Positions 12,161 through 23,842 of a DNA stretch of 64,000 nt are shown here, in pieces. The number at the start of each line of letters is the position of its first letter. Within the stretch, counting starts at the first letter, position 1. The stretch lies in contig NC_133221.1 of the NCBI RefSeq assembly GCF_040436345.1, positions 18,597,165-18,661,164 of the forward strand, given 5' to 3'. This DNA is from Pagrus major. Taxonomy: Eukaryota > Chordata > Actinopteri > Spariformes > Sparidae. The notes under the pieces were generated by a model, which was given only the letters and a program-made list of their open reading frames with translations, did no database searches and was not told the origin of the DNA. The translations under genes and the position numbers were made by a program.

Positions 12161-14803
12161 GGTGAATTACTGTTTGGCTATGAGTAAAATAGATGACCTT
12201 TCTGGCAGTATGCATTAGCAAATACTATGACATGAGAAGTGTTGAGCTGAGGTGATTGTACATTACCAAATCTTACTGCGGATTGCATTTGCAGAAAATA
12301 TCGTAGTGCGACTGGCATAAAATTAAAATATTTACCATATTTTGCTTTAGATTAAAGGTAACAACACTTATTTGGAAAAGTGGTGACACTAATACCAGAG
12401 TGAGTATATTTCAATGATGAACTTAATGTTACATTGTTGTACATTGTTTCATAATCATCTTTCAAATTTGTGAAATATTACAATTCTTTGTTTTAAGAGG
12501 TATAAATTAGTCTATTTTATTAACAGTGTATCAGGACAAAACCTAACCAGGGTCCAGCCTATAAATCAATTTCTAAAAACGCTTGTTTCTCTTTATGTAT
12601 CTTTTTTTATATACTTTAATTTGTGAATATCTATTTTTTGCACAAAGCTGTAAGCCACACATTGTATTGCTGATTGATATATAATGAGTGAATATTTAGC
12701 TGGCTGTGAATTATTTGACAGATAGCACGTAGCTGCTCAAACAGTCTTAATATACTATTGAACAGAGATTGATTTCATTTTCACAAGCTAGATTCTGATC
12801 GCCGGCTGGTGGCATATGGTGTACGATGACCTCCTTTAAATGTCACATTAATATTCTCCATTTAATTAATATGAGGTTATCATTTGTGGCCAATCTCCTA
12901 ATGCAAAAGATGTTTCTGTAGCAGAAGCAACTTCTTAATGTTATTGTAATTCCTTAAATAACATTTGCCCAGCTGGTTACTGATAACAATGCTTCAGTCT
13001 TGCACAAGAAATAGTCTAATGGAGGTTCCTTTTTAGCAGGATCAATAACATTATCTATCAGGAGTTGCGTACTGACAGTGTTCAACATGAATGTATTTGA
13101 GTGGTTTGAAGCTTTTTTGTTCTGCATGAAACAATGAAGCCTACGTCACCGTTTTCTCAGAGACCACATCATATTAACCCTGCCTGTACTTCTTTTTCAT
13201 CAGAGACATAATAAATCTTTACATGAATGATACTAATCTTCATTTGGTTTTAGGCTGCAAAAGCAGCTACGTGTTCTTACATCAGTTTTGCAATTAATGT
13301 AAACATAAACCTCTGTGTGAGTGTATTATCAAAAAAGTATACATTTGGGTATTAAAATGTTCACCATTTGAGACAATTCATCATCATGTTATTCTGTTGA
13401 TTCTTAAGCTGCTGATCAAAGCAGCACTATGTGATGGGTCATTGTATTATCTTACACAACTGGACTAATGCCAGCTGCCATTAGTTGAAATAATGTCAGT
13501 AATGACTTTGGCTGAAAACTACAGTGTGCCACTTTGCATTTGTTATTATAAAACATGTGGTGTTGACACTTTATACTTACCACTGCTGCCTTAGCCACCG
13601 ATACAGACCTGGCAGACAGCACTTTTCCTCTGTACTCACCCTCATGCCATTTCTACACAGCAGTCGGACACTGATACCAGCTCTGTCCTGGCTGTCTGAT
13701 GTGCATGAGTGTGATTTGTCAGGTAGACTGTGAGGGGAAGGCAGGAGCACCAAGGTCCTCAAGATGGCAATGTTTCTCTAGTGTAGTGCGGGCTCCTTCT
13801 CAGCACAGGACACAGCTTTTGTTTTCACACTAATATGACTAAAATGGATGGCAGGAGGAAATGGAAAACCTTCTCTCCTGTGTAAAGTGGCCTTAAACTT
13901 AAACAAACAGGTCTCCTAGAAGAATATGGGGGAGGGGTGGCATCCGCAGCGTGGATTCCTTCCAGCGATGTCGAAAAGGGTAAACAATCTACCCTGTTCA
14001 TGTTTCATTTCCATGCTGCAGCCGACCTCAGATGATGATGGAGTACAGCTTCAGCACGGCAAAACACTTCTTCACTCGTCTCCTCGGAGAGGGTTCAATC
14101 AGAGGAGAACACAAAGACGGGAGCAAACAATATTCCTAGCTGAGGTTTGGGCCAATCCTCTTCCCTGCGCCAAACATTTAGTCAAATCAAATCATAACTG
14201 GGCAAAGTTTAATAAAGACAAATCAGCCCAGTGGTTCAGCTTGGCCTCTGCAGTGAGACAGCCTGAACTGTATGGAAATTTCAGAGCAGTGTCACCCACA
14301 ATCTCCCGAGTGGAGTGTGTGACAGGCGGTGATGGGGTTTCCTCAGCTCCTATTCAGAACCAGGAACAACGCACATGAAACCTTTTGAGTTATGAGCAGG
14401 GAAGACAACAGGATACTGGCACGTGCTGCTGTTTGCTCCAGCCCTCGACTCCCGGACTGCACAGCTGTCTGCCACCTTTTCACACTGCAAACTGGCTGTA
14501 AACAAGGGGCAGTGCAGGCTCCTCGATCCTGATCAGGTGTTCACATGCCAACAGGAACAGATGTGGGTGTAACAGGGGAGTAATTTAAAGATGGGCAACT
14601 TAGGAGCTCAGAACAGGCCTGTAAGCAAACAGTGATCCTGGGTCTCTCTTCTGGTGCTAAACAAACTGTTAATTGTCTCCCTTTTTCGTGTGCAGGAAAA
14701 CACAATTTCAAGTGACAAATTCCTTCGAAACACAATAAGGCATGGCAGCTCTTTTCTTCAATTCACTTCCATCGAAGAAACATGTTTCCCTTCAAATGAA
14801 CAA

Positions 14804-14809
14804 TTTATT
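14804..14809 (-). terminator. rbm15: candidate poly(A) signal for rbm15
   Basis: AATAAA on the minus strand (plus-strand TTTATT), 2.0 kb past the rbm15 stop codon. It would give a 3'UTR of plausible length. Other hexamers exist, including 11418-11423. Confidence 0.25.
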
Positions 14810-16800
14810 GACAATCGGTCACATTAAGTGCCCAAACGCACTTGCAGGTATGTGAACAGCTTCGCATGGGCTCTACGGATTTTCCTTTCCCATGACATCA
14901 AAGTGTACATTGCTCAATTTTTCCATTTAAAAACAGGAGTCATCACAGGTGCAGAGGGGACACACAACTTAAAAGCTGCCTCATTAGCGAGGACTCACAA
15001 ACACTTCTCTGCAGAGGTGTTCAGCTCTGCACTCGGTTCCTCATGAGTCCAACGTTGAAGTGGGTGTGATGTGTTCACACATGTAACAGTTTTCAGACAT
15101 ATTAATGTTTTCAATACACATTAAACCAAACTCAGCAAATTATAATTCAGGGTGGGTAACTATTGCATGACGAACATACAATGTCAAAACAAAATACGGT
15201 AAGTAGGCCTTGGGAACATGTTGGCAGGCATGAGTAAATTACTGTCCAATTTAGATCTTTAGACTTTAAATTCAAACATTAACTGTTAAATTGTTTTTAA
15301 AACTTTAAAATTACACTGAACAAATAGCAGGTTACTTTGAACCAACATTTTACTGATACTGAATATTATTATTCTTGGAGGACCTACTGGTTTCAGAGCA
15401 ATAAATGAAACAACACAAACCTCTCTAAGCTTTTTTTTATCCATTACTACTGTAGATTTTCATAGATCACATGACACAACCATTTCTAAGGTAGGGATGC
15501 GCGAAATAAAATATGGAGTAAAAAAAAAAAAAAAAAGAAAAACATGTTAGTATTTGCTTTACTATGCTATACGTGTTGTGTTATGGGCTGTTCCCTGGGC
15601 AAAAAAAATCTCACATCTGTTAGTACTGAGCATTCCACATTGAGTTGACATAACAACTTAGTCTGACCAGTGGACACACACTGAGTTCATTGTCTATCTT
15701 GCAATTTGGTGTTCCGACATTGCGGAACACGTTAAAAAAAGATACACTCAAATTCAAACCATGAACCTGAACATAATCTGTCATTTTTCAAACATTAATC
15801 ACAACATAGGTAACTGAAATAGTGACTTGTATCTAGGGACCATTAAAATTAAAACATAGTGTACAACTCTTCTTCAGTACACCAAACTCCATTCAGCAAA
15901 GCTATCTTTTTTATCATCAAGTATGTTACTTGTGGAAGGCAAGAAGAACACGTCTGGTGAGTGTGTTGTGCTGAAGAAAACTTGTCCAACATGTTCTGAC
16001 CTTCAAAATGTAACCAGGATTCCTTCTCCAAAGAGATTAGCTTTGTAACTGCAATACCAAATCATTCACTACACCATTACTGAAAACCTTCAATTCAAAA
16101 ATGTCATGCACTCCTTTGTCTCCATCCATCAAACAAAGTGATTATAGTAGAAATATTATTGCACTGTAATTCAAAGCTTTGAAAAAGGATGTTTTCTAAT
16201 TCCCCTCCCCTCATAAATACCTGTGCAGGAGATAGACACAATAACACCTATACAATCTCAGGCACTACAGTATAAGTGAGCATTGTTAAGCTTGTCATTT
16301 TAAGATTTTGTTAATACTGTGTCTGATAAATGTGGCTTTGACACTACAGTAGTTTCTGAGGGAGTCTGAGGTGTTACTGTGTCCATTCATTGCATTTCTA
16401 AATTTGCTTTTCTTGTAGTGGAACTGGGGGTGGGTAAGATTTTAAACCTGTGAATTAACCAAATATTTTTTTTTCTATTTGACGTATCTCTTCTTAAATA
16501 AAATGTATTCAGCAAATGCTCCTCATATTTTCCTGTTCAACTGTACTGAATTACTGCCGGTTTATGACCTTGAGAGCAACTTATACACCCTTTAAAAATA
16601 ATTTCAAAAACACACATCCTTTTAGTTTTGTAGGAGGGCACTGTTTGTCCTTTTAGTGGATTACATGGCAACATACAAACACTCAAGAACCATACTAGTG
16701 TACCCCATAATGCAGAACACACAGCATGCAATAGTTACTGACATACAGCAGATTTTTTTTTTTTTTTACACCATTCGAACTTAGTGTGTTCTGATGTTTT

Positions 16801-19350
16801 TCAAGATGCTCCACGAACAACAATCATGACCAGATAGTCCTCTTCACTTTTAGCCAGAGCTTTGGCAGAGGAATCCAGGAACTGCTGGGAGAAATCACAG
16901 GGAGGGAAAGCATGAAGAACCCCTGTGTTGTCTTTATCTCTGCTCCCCCCCACAGGCAGGCTGATGACTCCAGCTGCTTGTTTTTGGTTGAGGTAGGACA
17001 CCAGGTTGCGAAGTGGCCGCTGAGTTGAAGCTGCAGGGTCAGACGAAGATGTATCCTCCGTGGTGCCAGGAACTGCCAGCAGGATGGCGTAGCCGCCGGG
17101 ACCCGCCACCTTGATGCGTCGGGACACCTCGTCAAGCTTGGGCTGGTCCAGACGGAGACGTTGGGTAATCTTTAGCTCGCTCACCTGCCTCCCTGTTGTG
17201 CCGTCAACAAGCAGGTCGCTGGCTACGTTGTGATCGCCCTCCAGCAGGTGCATATTGGCTGGAAAGTTGCTGTTCTTGAGCAGTAGCATGCCATTCCAGG
17301 CCAAACCGAGTCTGGTGCCGTCAGGTTTGGATGACTGACCGCCCTTGGTGCTGCTCTCAGAACGTTCTCTCTTGGCTGGCCCCTTACCACCATCGCCAGC
17401 TTTGCGCTTACGCTCTCCAACTGCTGAAATGTTGCTGCTTGAAGGTCCTTTTTCAGAAAGACTCTGGCTTTTGAGTCTCCTTTCAGCCCCAACTCTTTCT
17501 AGTCCACTGTGATGTTCTCGTGTGGGGGAGGGTCTTTCACCCCGCAGGGGGCGCTCTGAGTCACTGAAGCGCCCTCCGTCTCTGCTGCTACCTCCAGGAC
17601 TACCATCTGGAGAAGCACGCCTGCGTCTTACTGTCCTATCGGTGCTGTCAGGGGAGTGGTCTATGTGGCGTCCATCCTCCAGTACACGGCGTTTGCGTGC
17701 AGGTTCTCGTCCCTGCAGCTCTCGTTCCAAGGACCAGGGCTCACGCGCCCGCCGCTCACGTTCCAGATGCTCTAGAGGCTCAAAGGGTGAGGCTCGTACC
17801 CGATCACGGATAGCTGGGTTGGGCCACTCAGTTCCAGGAAAGAGCTCTCTCTCCCTGAAGTGAAGCTGCGGTGGAGTCCTTTCCCTGACCCTCAGAGGTT
17901 CAGGAGTGGCACGGTGGACAAACGACTCAGCCACCATGTCAAACGGTGGTATTGGGAGAGGCTGCAGGAACTGCTGCTGGTAACGATGCTCAGCATCAGC
18001 AAAGTCCACTCTGAGTCTCCTCTCTGGGCCTCCCAGCGGGAAGCCCCTCATGTGTGTGCATGCCGCTTGTGCAGCATCCAAACTTTCATACTGAATGTAG
18101 GCCCAAGTGTCCCCCTTTCTGTAGTCAATGGTCCTTATCGTGCCAAAACGATCAAACTCTCTCGCCAGTGCAGCAAGAGGGACCCAAGGTCCAAGTCCAC
18201 CCACCCACAGGCGTGTGGTAGGAGTTGCTTTCCCATAACCTATCTTTATGGGGTTGCGGCCTACTACCTTGCCAGACATACTAAGCTTAGCACGGTGGGC
18301 CATGTCAAGGTTCTCAAATTTCAGAAACCCATATGTGCTGATTTGTCCCCGTGTGGGTCTTTTGATGTCCACTTCTGTTATGACCCCAAACCTGTCAAAA
18401 GCTCTCCTCAGGTCCGCTTCTGTAACAGTTATGTCCAGATTACCTAAAAACAACGTCCTATTGGCTCTTTGGTCATCTTCTGGCGATATAAAATCCTCCT
18501 CACGAAAAGCTGCTCGCTCTGCAATGAAAGCTGGACGTGCCCTGGCTTCAAACAGGGCGAACTCCCTGTCCCGCTCCAGCTCTCTGGGCAGAGGGGGCGG
18601 CGGGGGAGGGGGGAGCCGTCCCAGGGCCAGCTGCTGCAGCCGGTAGTCTCTATATCCAAGCCCGGTGGGCGAGAGGGGTCTCTGCAAATGTCTATGGCTT
18701 TGAGCTGCACCATACAAGTCTCTCTCCACAGGGGACCGGCTTCTCCTCCTGTTGATGTACACCGCCTCAATTTTTAGCGGCCGGTCGTACAGCACCAGCC
18801 GGCCCCGGGCGTGCTTAGCCGCTCTGGCGTCGTCGGGCTTCCTGAAATTCACGAACGCTATCCGTTCATCGTTGCTGCGGCTTATCTTAACACTCACATC
18901 TCCGAATTTTTTAAATTCATGAAATAGTCCATCCTCTATATCTTCGTCGCTCAGCTGGGTGCCGAGGTCGCTTATTTTGAGGGTTTTGTACTCACTCTCG
19001 GCGCTGGGCGGCTGGACCCGCGGCTCCCCCCGGGAAGTTGTCCTCGGTGAGGCTAAATCCAGCGTCAGGCTCAGGTTGTGGTTTTTGCCGACGGAGCTAG
19101 CGGCAGCAGACAAACTGTGGTTATTCCCAGTCCGACTATGTCCGTCGAAATCTCTGTCTCTTTTCTCGCCGAGCAGACTCCTTCTCGTCGAGCCGCCGTC
19201 GCTTTTGGTCGAGCTGTTTCCATTATTACTCCCACTGGAAACGGAGAGAGCCCCCATTTTCTTGCTGGTCGGGTGGCATCCTCCCCTGTCTCGAATATCA
19301 TCCAAGGCCCGGGAGCGTTTTTTAATCGGCGACCGCTCTTTACCTTTCAT
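16801..19350 (-). CDS. rbm15: RNA-binding protein 15 (RBM15, spen family)
   Basis: A single uninterrupted frame of 849 codons. The start is the ATG at 19350-19348 (MKGKERSPIKKRSRAL), the conserved RBM15 opening; the frame extends four codons upstream but to a GTG, not a start in a vertebrate. Domains in order: RRM1 about 121-198 (RNP1-like IAFVNF), RRM2 about 298-374 (TLFLGNLDI and YGFLKF), RRM3 about 379-454 (LWVGGLG and AYIQY), an Arg/Asp/Ser-rich region 480-675 and a SPOC domain about 680-849 ending VMIVVRGAS. A Pro run (PPPPPPPLPR) follows RRM1. RRM2 reads DITVTEADLRRAFDRFGVITEVDIKRP, the RBM15 rather than RBM15B form. RBM15 is a nuclear adaptor that brings the WTAP/METTL3 m6A writer to target RNAs and acts through SPOC in chromatin and splicing. 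It is shorter than human RBM15 (about 970 aa), mostly in low-complexity parts. Confidence 0.96.
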   Translation of the reverse strand: MKGKERSPIKKRSRALDDIRDRGGCHPTSKKMGALSVSSGSNNGNSSTKSDGGSTRRSLLGEKRDRDFDGHSRTGNNHSLSAAASSVGKNHNLSLTLDLASPRTTSRGEPRVQPPSAESEYKTLKISDLGTQLSDEDIEDGLFHEFKKFGDVSVKISRSNDERIAFVNFRKPDDARAAKHARGRLVLYDRPLKIEAVYINRRRSRSPVERDLYGAAQSHRHLQRPLSPTGLGYRDYRLQQLALGRLPPPPPPPLPRELERDREFALFEARARPAFIAERAAFREEDFISPEDDQRANRTLFLGNLDITVTEADLRRAFDRFGVITEVDIKRPTRGQISTYGFLKFENLDMAHRAKLSMSGKVVGRNPIKIGYGKATPTTRLWVGGLGPWVPLAALAREFDRFGTIRTIDYRKGDTWAYIQYESLDAAQAACTHMRGFPLGGPERRLRVDFADAEHRYQQQFLQPLPIPPFDMVAESFVHRATPEPLRVRERTPPQLHFRERELFPGTEWPNPAIRDRVRASPFEPLEHLERERRAREPWSLERELQGREPARKRRVLEDGRHIDHSPDSTDRTVRRRRASPDGSPGGSSRDGGRFSDSERPLRGERPSPTREHHSGLERVGAERRLKSQSLSEKGPSSSNISAVGERKRKAGDGGKGPAKRERSESSTKGGQSSKPDGTRLGLAWNGMLLLKNSNFPANMHLLEGDHNVASDLLVDGTTGRQVSELKITQRLRLDQPKLDEVSRRIKVAGPGGYAILLAVPGTTEDTSSSDPAASTQRPLRNLVSYLNQKQAAGVISLPVGGSRDKDNTGVLHAFPPCDFSQQFLDSSAKALAKSEEDYLVMIVVRGAS

Positions 19351-19560
19351 TTCAGTCCACACGGAGCCGACCGTCGGGACGCCTGGGCTGGTTTTTAGCG
19401 CTGTTTATGCAATTTAGTGCAGAAAATTATTGCAACGAAAAACGGATTTATTCAGTGACCCTGCGGCAAAACAACAACAGCCGCCATTTTGTAAGGATTA
19501 GTGCGAAGGCCCGCCTCTTCACTTTGATTGGTTGAAAAAGTGAGTGGAGAACTTTAATGC
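19351..19560 (-). promoter_or_regulatory. rbm15: rbm15 5'UTR and promoter
   Basis: On the minus strand, an inverted CCAAT box (plus ATTGG, 19527-19531) and a GC-box-like CCGCCTC (plus strand, about 19511) precede an AAAATGGCGGCTG YY1-type site (plus strand, 19479-19491) and then the ATG at 19350. YY1 sites just downstream of the start are typical of TATA-less housekeeping promoters. No TATA box is evident. Confidence 0.55.
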
Positions 19561-20106
19561 GCCTGTCAATCATCCTCTGGTGAAAATGTTTAATTATGTT
19601 TTTTCATTATCAAGTGAAAAAATCGCTCATTGTCTCAGGATATTAAATAACATGAGCACAGAGAGGTAGTATTCATTTAATATCTGAGGCTTTTTGAATG
19701 GTTATTTTGTCCCTCCTCAGTCACATGACTCGACTACACTACACATCTGAACTGAGCAGATTTTGTGACAATAAAACATAATCTAGGATTTCACAGGAGG
19801 GGAATAGAATGATCATTATGTTGGAAGAGATGGGAAACTTTTTACACAAGTCCACCATAAACCACAAGATGGCAGTATTTGAACAGCAGCTCAAAAGCTA
19901 CAGTAGCCCATAAGCCCTTAACTAATCTGTAAAAATGACCCTGGAAAGGCACATGGCCTTTCTCTGTATGGAAAAAGCATGCTTCTGATAAACCAGCTGT
20001 GATCTTTATGCTCATAAGTATACAGTAGCAAAGTTCCAGTCATAATTTAAGGATTTTTGTAAAGATGAAAAATTGAATTTTAGTGCCTTGTGAGTTAAAA
20101 AGTAAT

Positions 20107-20404
20107 AGGGCTGCACAATTGTGATAATCAAAATTGCAGTATGGCTAAGTGCAGTCCAAATCCCAAGAGGGTGCAATTTTTTGATAAAGCTCAAAGATGT
20201 GAGGAAACAGCATTATGTAGTGCTGCAAACATGTCAAATCTTGTTCTCCAGATGTAAGAAAGACATGTTTGTTTGGTACAGACCCCATCAAATGTCACAT
20301 CTTCATGATTCTAATAGTTTTCTTCACTGATAATCATTCCCACTAATCGTCAATCATGTCACAATCGCAATATTTGTCAAGAATAATCACAATTAGATTG
20401 TTTT
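20107..20404. mobile_element. hAT-like MITE remnant (AGGGCTGCACAAT end)
   Basis: Begins AGGGCTGCACAATTGTGAT, a terminus common among fish hAT MITEs, and contains ACAATCGCAATATTTGTC and TAATCACAATTAGATT. The expected complementary right end is missing, so the copy is truncated. Confidence 0.5.
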
Positions 20405-23104
20405 TATCATATTGTAGAGGCATAATAATTTATTAATGAACCTAGTAAGCAAGTATGTGCTAATAAGCTGACACTAGGCCTCTATACTTGTTAGTGCCCT
20501 TTACTTGTGAACACTTTGTTTACTTTTAAAGACAGAAGTTTTGGAGGGAAGCAAAATAAAAACTTTGTCATTTTCTACTTCTTGTCCTTTTATCAGAGTT
20601 GTTTTCTCTTTATTTCCGAGTCAAACTTTTGTAAGAATAATGTTAAAATAGAAAAAAAAAATCACTGTTTCTATCAACCATAGGTTTCATTCACCCTGGG
20701 GACATCTCCCCACCACTTTCTGAAATGGACGATTTTGCCCCCATCACTTTTTAAAAGCATAATTAGTTAAAATGTGCTAGAAAAAAAATCATCATTAGAG
20801 ATTAAGATTAATTTTGATGCATCATTTTGCAATTTTTTCACCCACAGTAATAATCTACTCTGACCTCACATGATCCCCTCATTACATTGCCTAAAATTGC
20901 ATATCCTGAAGACCATTTTTAAAAAAAAATGTTTTTTCATCTGTGCCCTTATGTCTCCACCACTTTTCAGCACAAAGTGATGCCCTTGCTGTCAGCTCCC
21001 TTTTACACTCCCGGACATATGTGGTAACGTTTTGTGCACACTGTACAATTAAGTACAAAAAGTGGACTCGAGTTTGGAACTTCTTAATACAAAGGGTTTC
21101 TGTCATGAAGGTCTACTGATAAATGTCTGAAAACAGCCAAATACTTCATGACAGACTTCGCTCAACTTGCCTCAATCCACCATTTGACTGTGCAGCCATA
21201 TTTTTTAGCTTGGTTGGAACGTGTTAATGCTGTTCTAATACTTCAAGGATCTGTTGTGTCACAATAGCTACACTTCATGGCCAAGATAAATCTTGTTAAG
21301 ATCAAAGCTCAGAACAGTGGCCAGCAGGCAGCGCTGCAGATTTTAATGAGCATTAAATCATATTTTTTTGTCCATTAATGAGGCTAAGGGTATAGTAATT
21401 TCCAGACTCTAGTGACAGTCTTCACCCAATGACCCTGACACAGGATGGAGTGATGCTTAGTTAATAACTGCCCCCAGCATTGTGCAGTCTCAACTCAGCG
21501 TTTTTCATTTCTGACAAATCTTATAAGGCTTTTGGAGGCTGATATATTGAGTCAATACAGATCAAAGCATATCCCAAATCACTCTAATTGAAACTTAATC
21601 AAAACTTTAAGATGGGGGTAACTGGTCCTTTCTGAAGTGGAATAAACCATACTGTATTTATAATATTGTGAAATATTCTATTACAGCCGTCCCGACTCTT
21701 TGAGAGTTAACAAATCAAATTGACTAAGCCACTGAGTTTCCTCTTCTGCTTATGGACAGATACATTTGATTAACCTGCTCTCTATCTCTAAAAATAAATA
21801 TTAAAATTGAACACTGATCCACCATCTGCTATTTCTTCAACTTTCTGAAAGATGACCATCGCCTCAATCCCTTATCCCTACTGACAGCTTTTCTTATCTT
21901 CTCCACTTAATCTGGGATTTAATCAGGGGGGCTATGTAACTGCAGTAAGAGTCTCCCAGGGCCTGGCTGGAATTTGAAGCTGTGGGTGTGGAAAGTGTTT
22001 CTGATGGGTTTGTGCATTCTTCTATTGGAACCACATGTTAGTGGCTCACACAAAACCCCGGCACAGACTACGGGAATGGCAGCTAATCTGCCCCAGCGTG
22101 GCTGTCATGGTGAAGCAAGCAATGGGAGAGCAGAGCCAATATATTCCGCCGCAAGCCATGCACGGTCCTGGGGAGTATGTGGAGCTTGGGAGGGCTTTGT
22201 CCACCAGTGGAGCTCTGTTTTTTCTCTATTCAAGTTGCATTTTCCATCTTGCACAGATTGAAATGTTTGCACATCTGACATGAATATGTTGGTATTTAGT
22301 AATTTACACCAGATGGGATGGTACCCTGCAATTCAGTGTTTCCTTGACAATAAAGTAAATTGTTTGGGGTAGTGCACAACAAGGAGATTTCCTGAAAACA
22401 ATTATTAGGAACGATTCAGAATACACATATGCCATAACATATTCATGTCATATTCTTCTTTTAAAAGATAATACATGAAAACACACGTATTAATAACTAA
22501 AAGCAGAAAGCAGTTGTACTGGCTTCAATGAATAACGTAAGTAAACAAACACGCTCTGAGCAATGGTAACCCCAATTTCTCAGATTAAACTGTAACTCAT
22601 TAGCCTTTTGGTTGGGTTTACCCCTGATGCCAGATGTGAATGAGAAATGCCTGCCTCAACATCAAGCCAACCGTCCGTGGGAGGCTCTCCACTTTATCAT
22701 CAATAGTGAAGTGTGGTTGCTCGGTTAGCTTTTCATTAATGAACCTGCCACCCGCTCCTGATACATGAGGTGCCACCTGAAGGCCTCTTGGAGTGAGGCC
22801 AAGTAAGCTGCACATGTACGGTCTCTCTGTGCGCTTCGCGAACACAGAGAAGCTCACTTCCCGCACAGCGGAAATCTTTGTGTTTATGGCAACCACAGCC
22901 TGCGTAGCATTTTTGCCTCATGACCACATTCCCAGTTAAATTGTGACACAGACTTTTGGCCAACTTTCTTGGTTACCATTATTTTAAAAGTGTCATGTCA
23001 AGGCTAAAATAATTCCATCTGAGACTATTTTTGTTAAATTTTTTGATAGTCTTTCCCCAAAAATAGTTTCTTACTGAATAAGACAGATACTTTAGATGGA
23101 GGCC

Positions 23105-23110
23105 TTTATT
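23105..23110 (-). terminator. alx3: candidate poly(A) signal of alx3
   Basis: AATAAA on the minus strand (plus TTTATT), 385 bp after the alx3 stop codon, giving a compact 3'UTR. This is a hexamer match only. Confidence 0.35.
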
Positions 23111-23494
23111 ACTGGTCACACTATAGAGAACAACAGACAAAAAAAAAACAAAAAACAAAAAACAATGATTAATATGATAATTACAATTTTTACATGCTTA
23201 AATAATTTTTCCTCTTTGGTTTCAGCATTGTGATATCAAACTAAGATTGAAAGTTCTCATTAATGCGTTGGATTTTCATGCAAGAGGCTCAAGTAGCACT
23301 CAATGTTCATGAAACTCCTATTCCAAGATCTTCTGAAGTGTGACAAGACTCCAAGTTGGCTTATATAAATGTTAAGAGGAAATATCTGAGTCATATGCTG
23401 AGGTGGGTGTGTACACCGGGCTCTGTCTATGGGTCGGGAATGTAATATGCTTTGGCTCAGTCAGTGCATAATGGGGGAGCTGGCACTGTTGTGG

Positions 23495-23842
23495 TCATGT
23501 AGGCCAGGAGAGGATGCTGCCTGGCTCTTTGGCTTTCATCCGCAGCGCCACCAGGCCCGTCGGCTTGTATTCAGCATCAGGCCCCTCAATGGAAGGGGAC
23601 CCGAGGCCTCCTGGGAAGCTGTGGAGGGAGTAGAGGCCGTTGATGCCAGGATGGTGAGGCGGGTGGTGGTGGTGGGGATGGCCAGGGGATGGGGGCATGC
23701 CCATGAAGCCCTGCAGATTGCTGTGGGGGTGAGGGTATGGACTCATGCAGGACGACGGGATGGAGTCAGCTCCTAGGACACAGCCGGCACCTGAACCACC
23801 TCCTCCTCCTGAAGCTGCCCCCGGCCACAGGTTGCCCTGCAT
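23495..23842 (-). CDS. alx3: alx3 coding exon 4 (transactivation and OAR-like tail)
   Basis: The acceptor CCCTGTCCAG ends at 23843. It encodes 115 residues: a Gly-rich run, [21 protein letters not shown] (the Pro/Ser stretch found in ALX3), a His/Pro run ([11 protein letters not shown]), [12 protein letters not shown] and an OAR-like C-terminus ending LSWPT. Confidence 0.93.
   Translation of the reverse strand: MQGNLWPGAASGGGGGSGAGCVLGADSIPSSCMSPYPHPHSNLQGFMGMPPSPGHPHHHHPPHHPGINGLYSLHSFPGGLGSPSIEGPDAEYKPTGLVALRMKAKEPGSILSWPT

Larger units (their letters stand above)
11337..16800. other. convergent slc16a4/rbm15 intergenic or 3'-transcribed region
   Basis: This 5.5-kb stretch lies between the slc16a4 poly(A) signals and the rbm15 stop codon. 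It holds a hAT-like MITE (11859-12160), a possible minus-strand terminal exon near 11418-11652 and AT-rich sequence probably including the rbm15 3'UTR. A 150-codon plus-strand frame (13926-14378) is open but shows no domain I recognise. Confidence 0.6.
19561..23494. other. rbm15-alx3 intergenic region
   Basis: A 3.9-kb AT-rich spacer between the rbm15 promoter and the alx3 stop codon. It contains a hAT-like MITE remnant (20107-20404) and presumably the alx3 3'UTR (an inverted AATAAA lies at 23105-23110). Short open frames around 20891-21106 and 21974-22963 have no recognisable content. Confidence 0.6.

Noticed and set aside
13926-14378. 150-codon plus-strand open frame between slc16a4 and rbm15
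   Set aside because: No recognisable domain, mixed composition and no splice or promoter context. The length is compatible with chance in a locally GC-richer stretch.
19348-19362. rbm15 start four codons upstream
   Set aside because: The upstream codon is GTG. The conserved MKGKERSP start uses the ATG at 19350.
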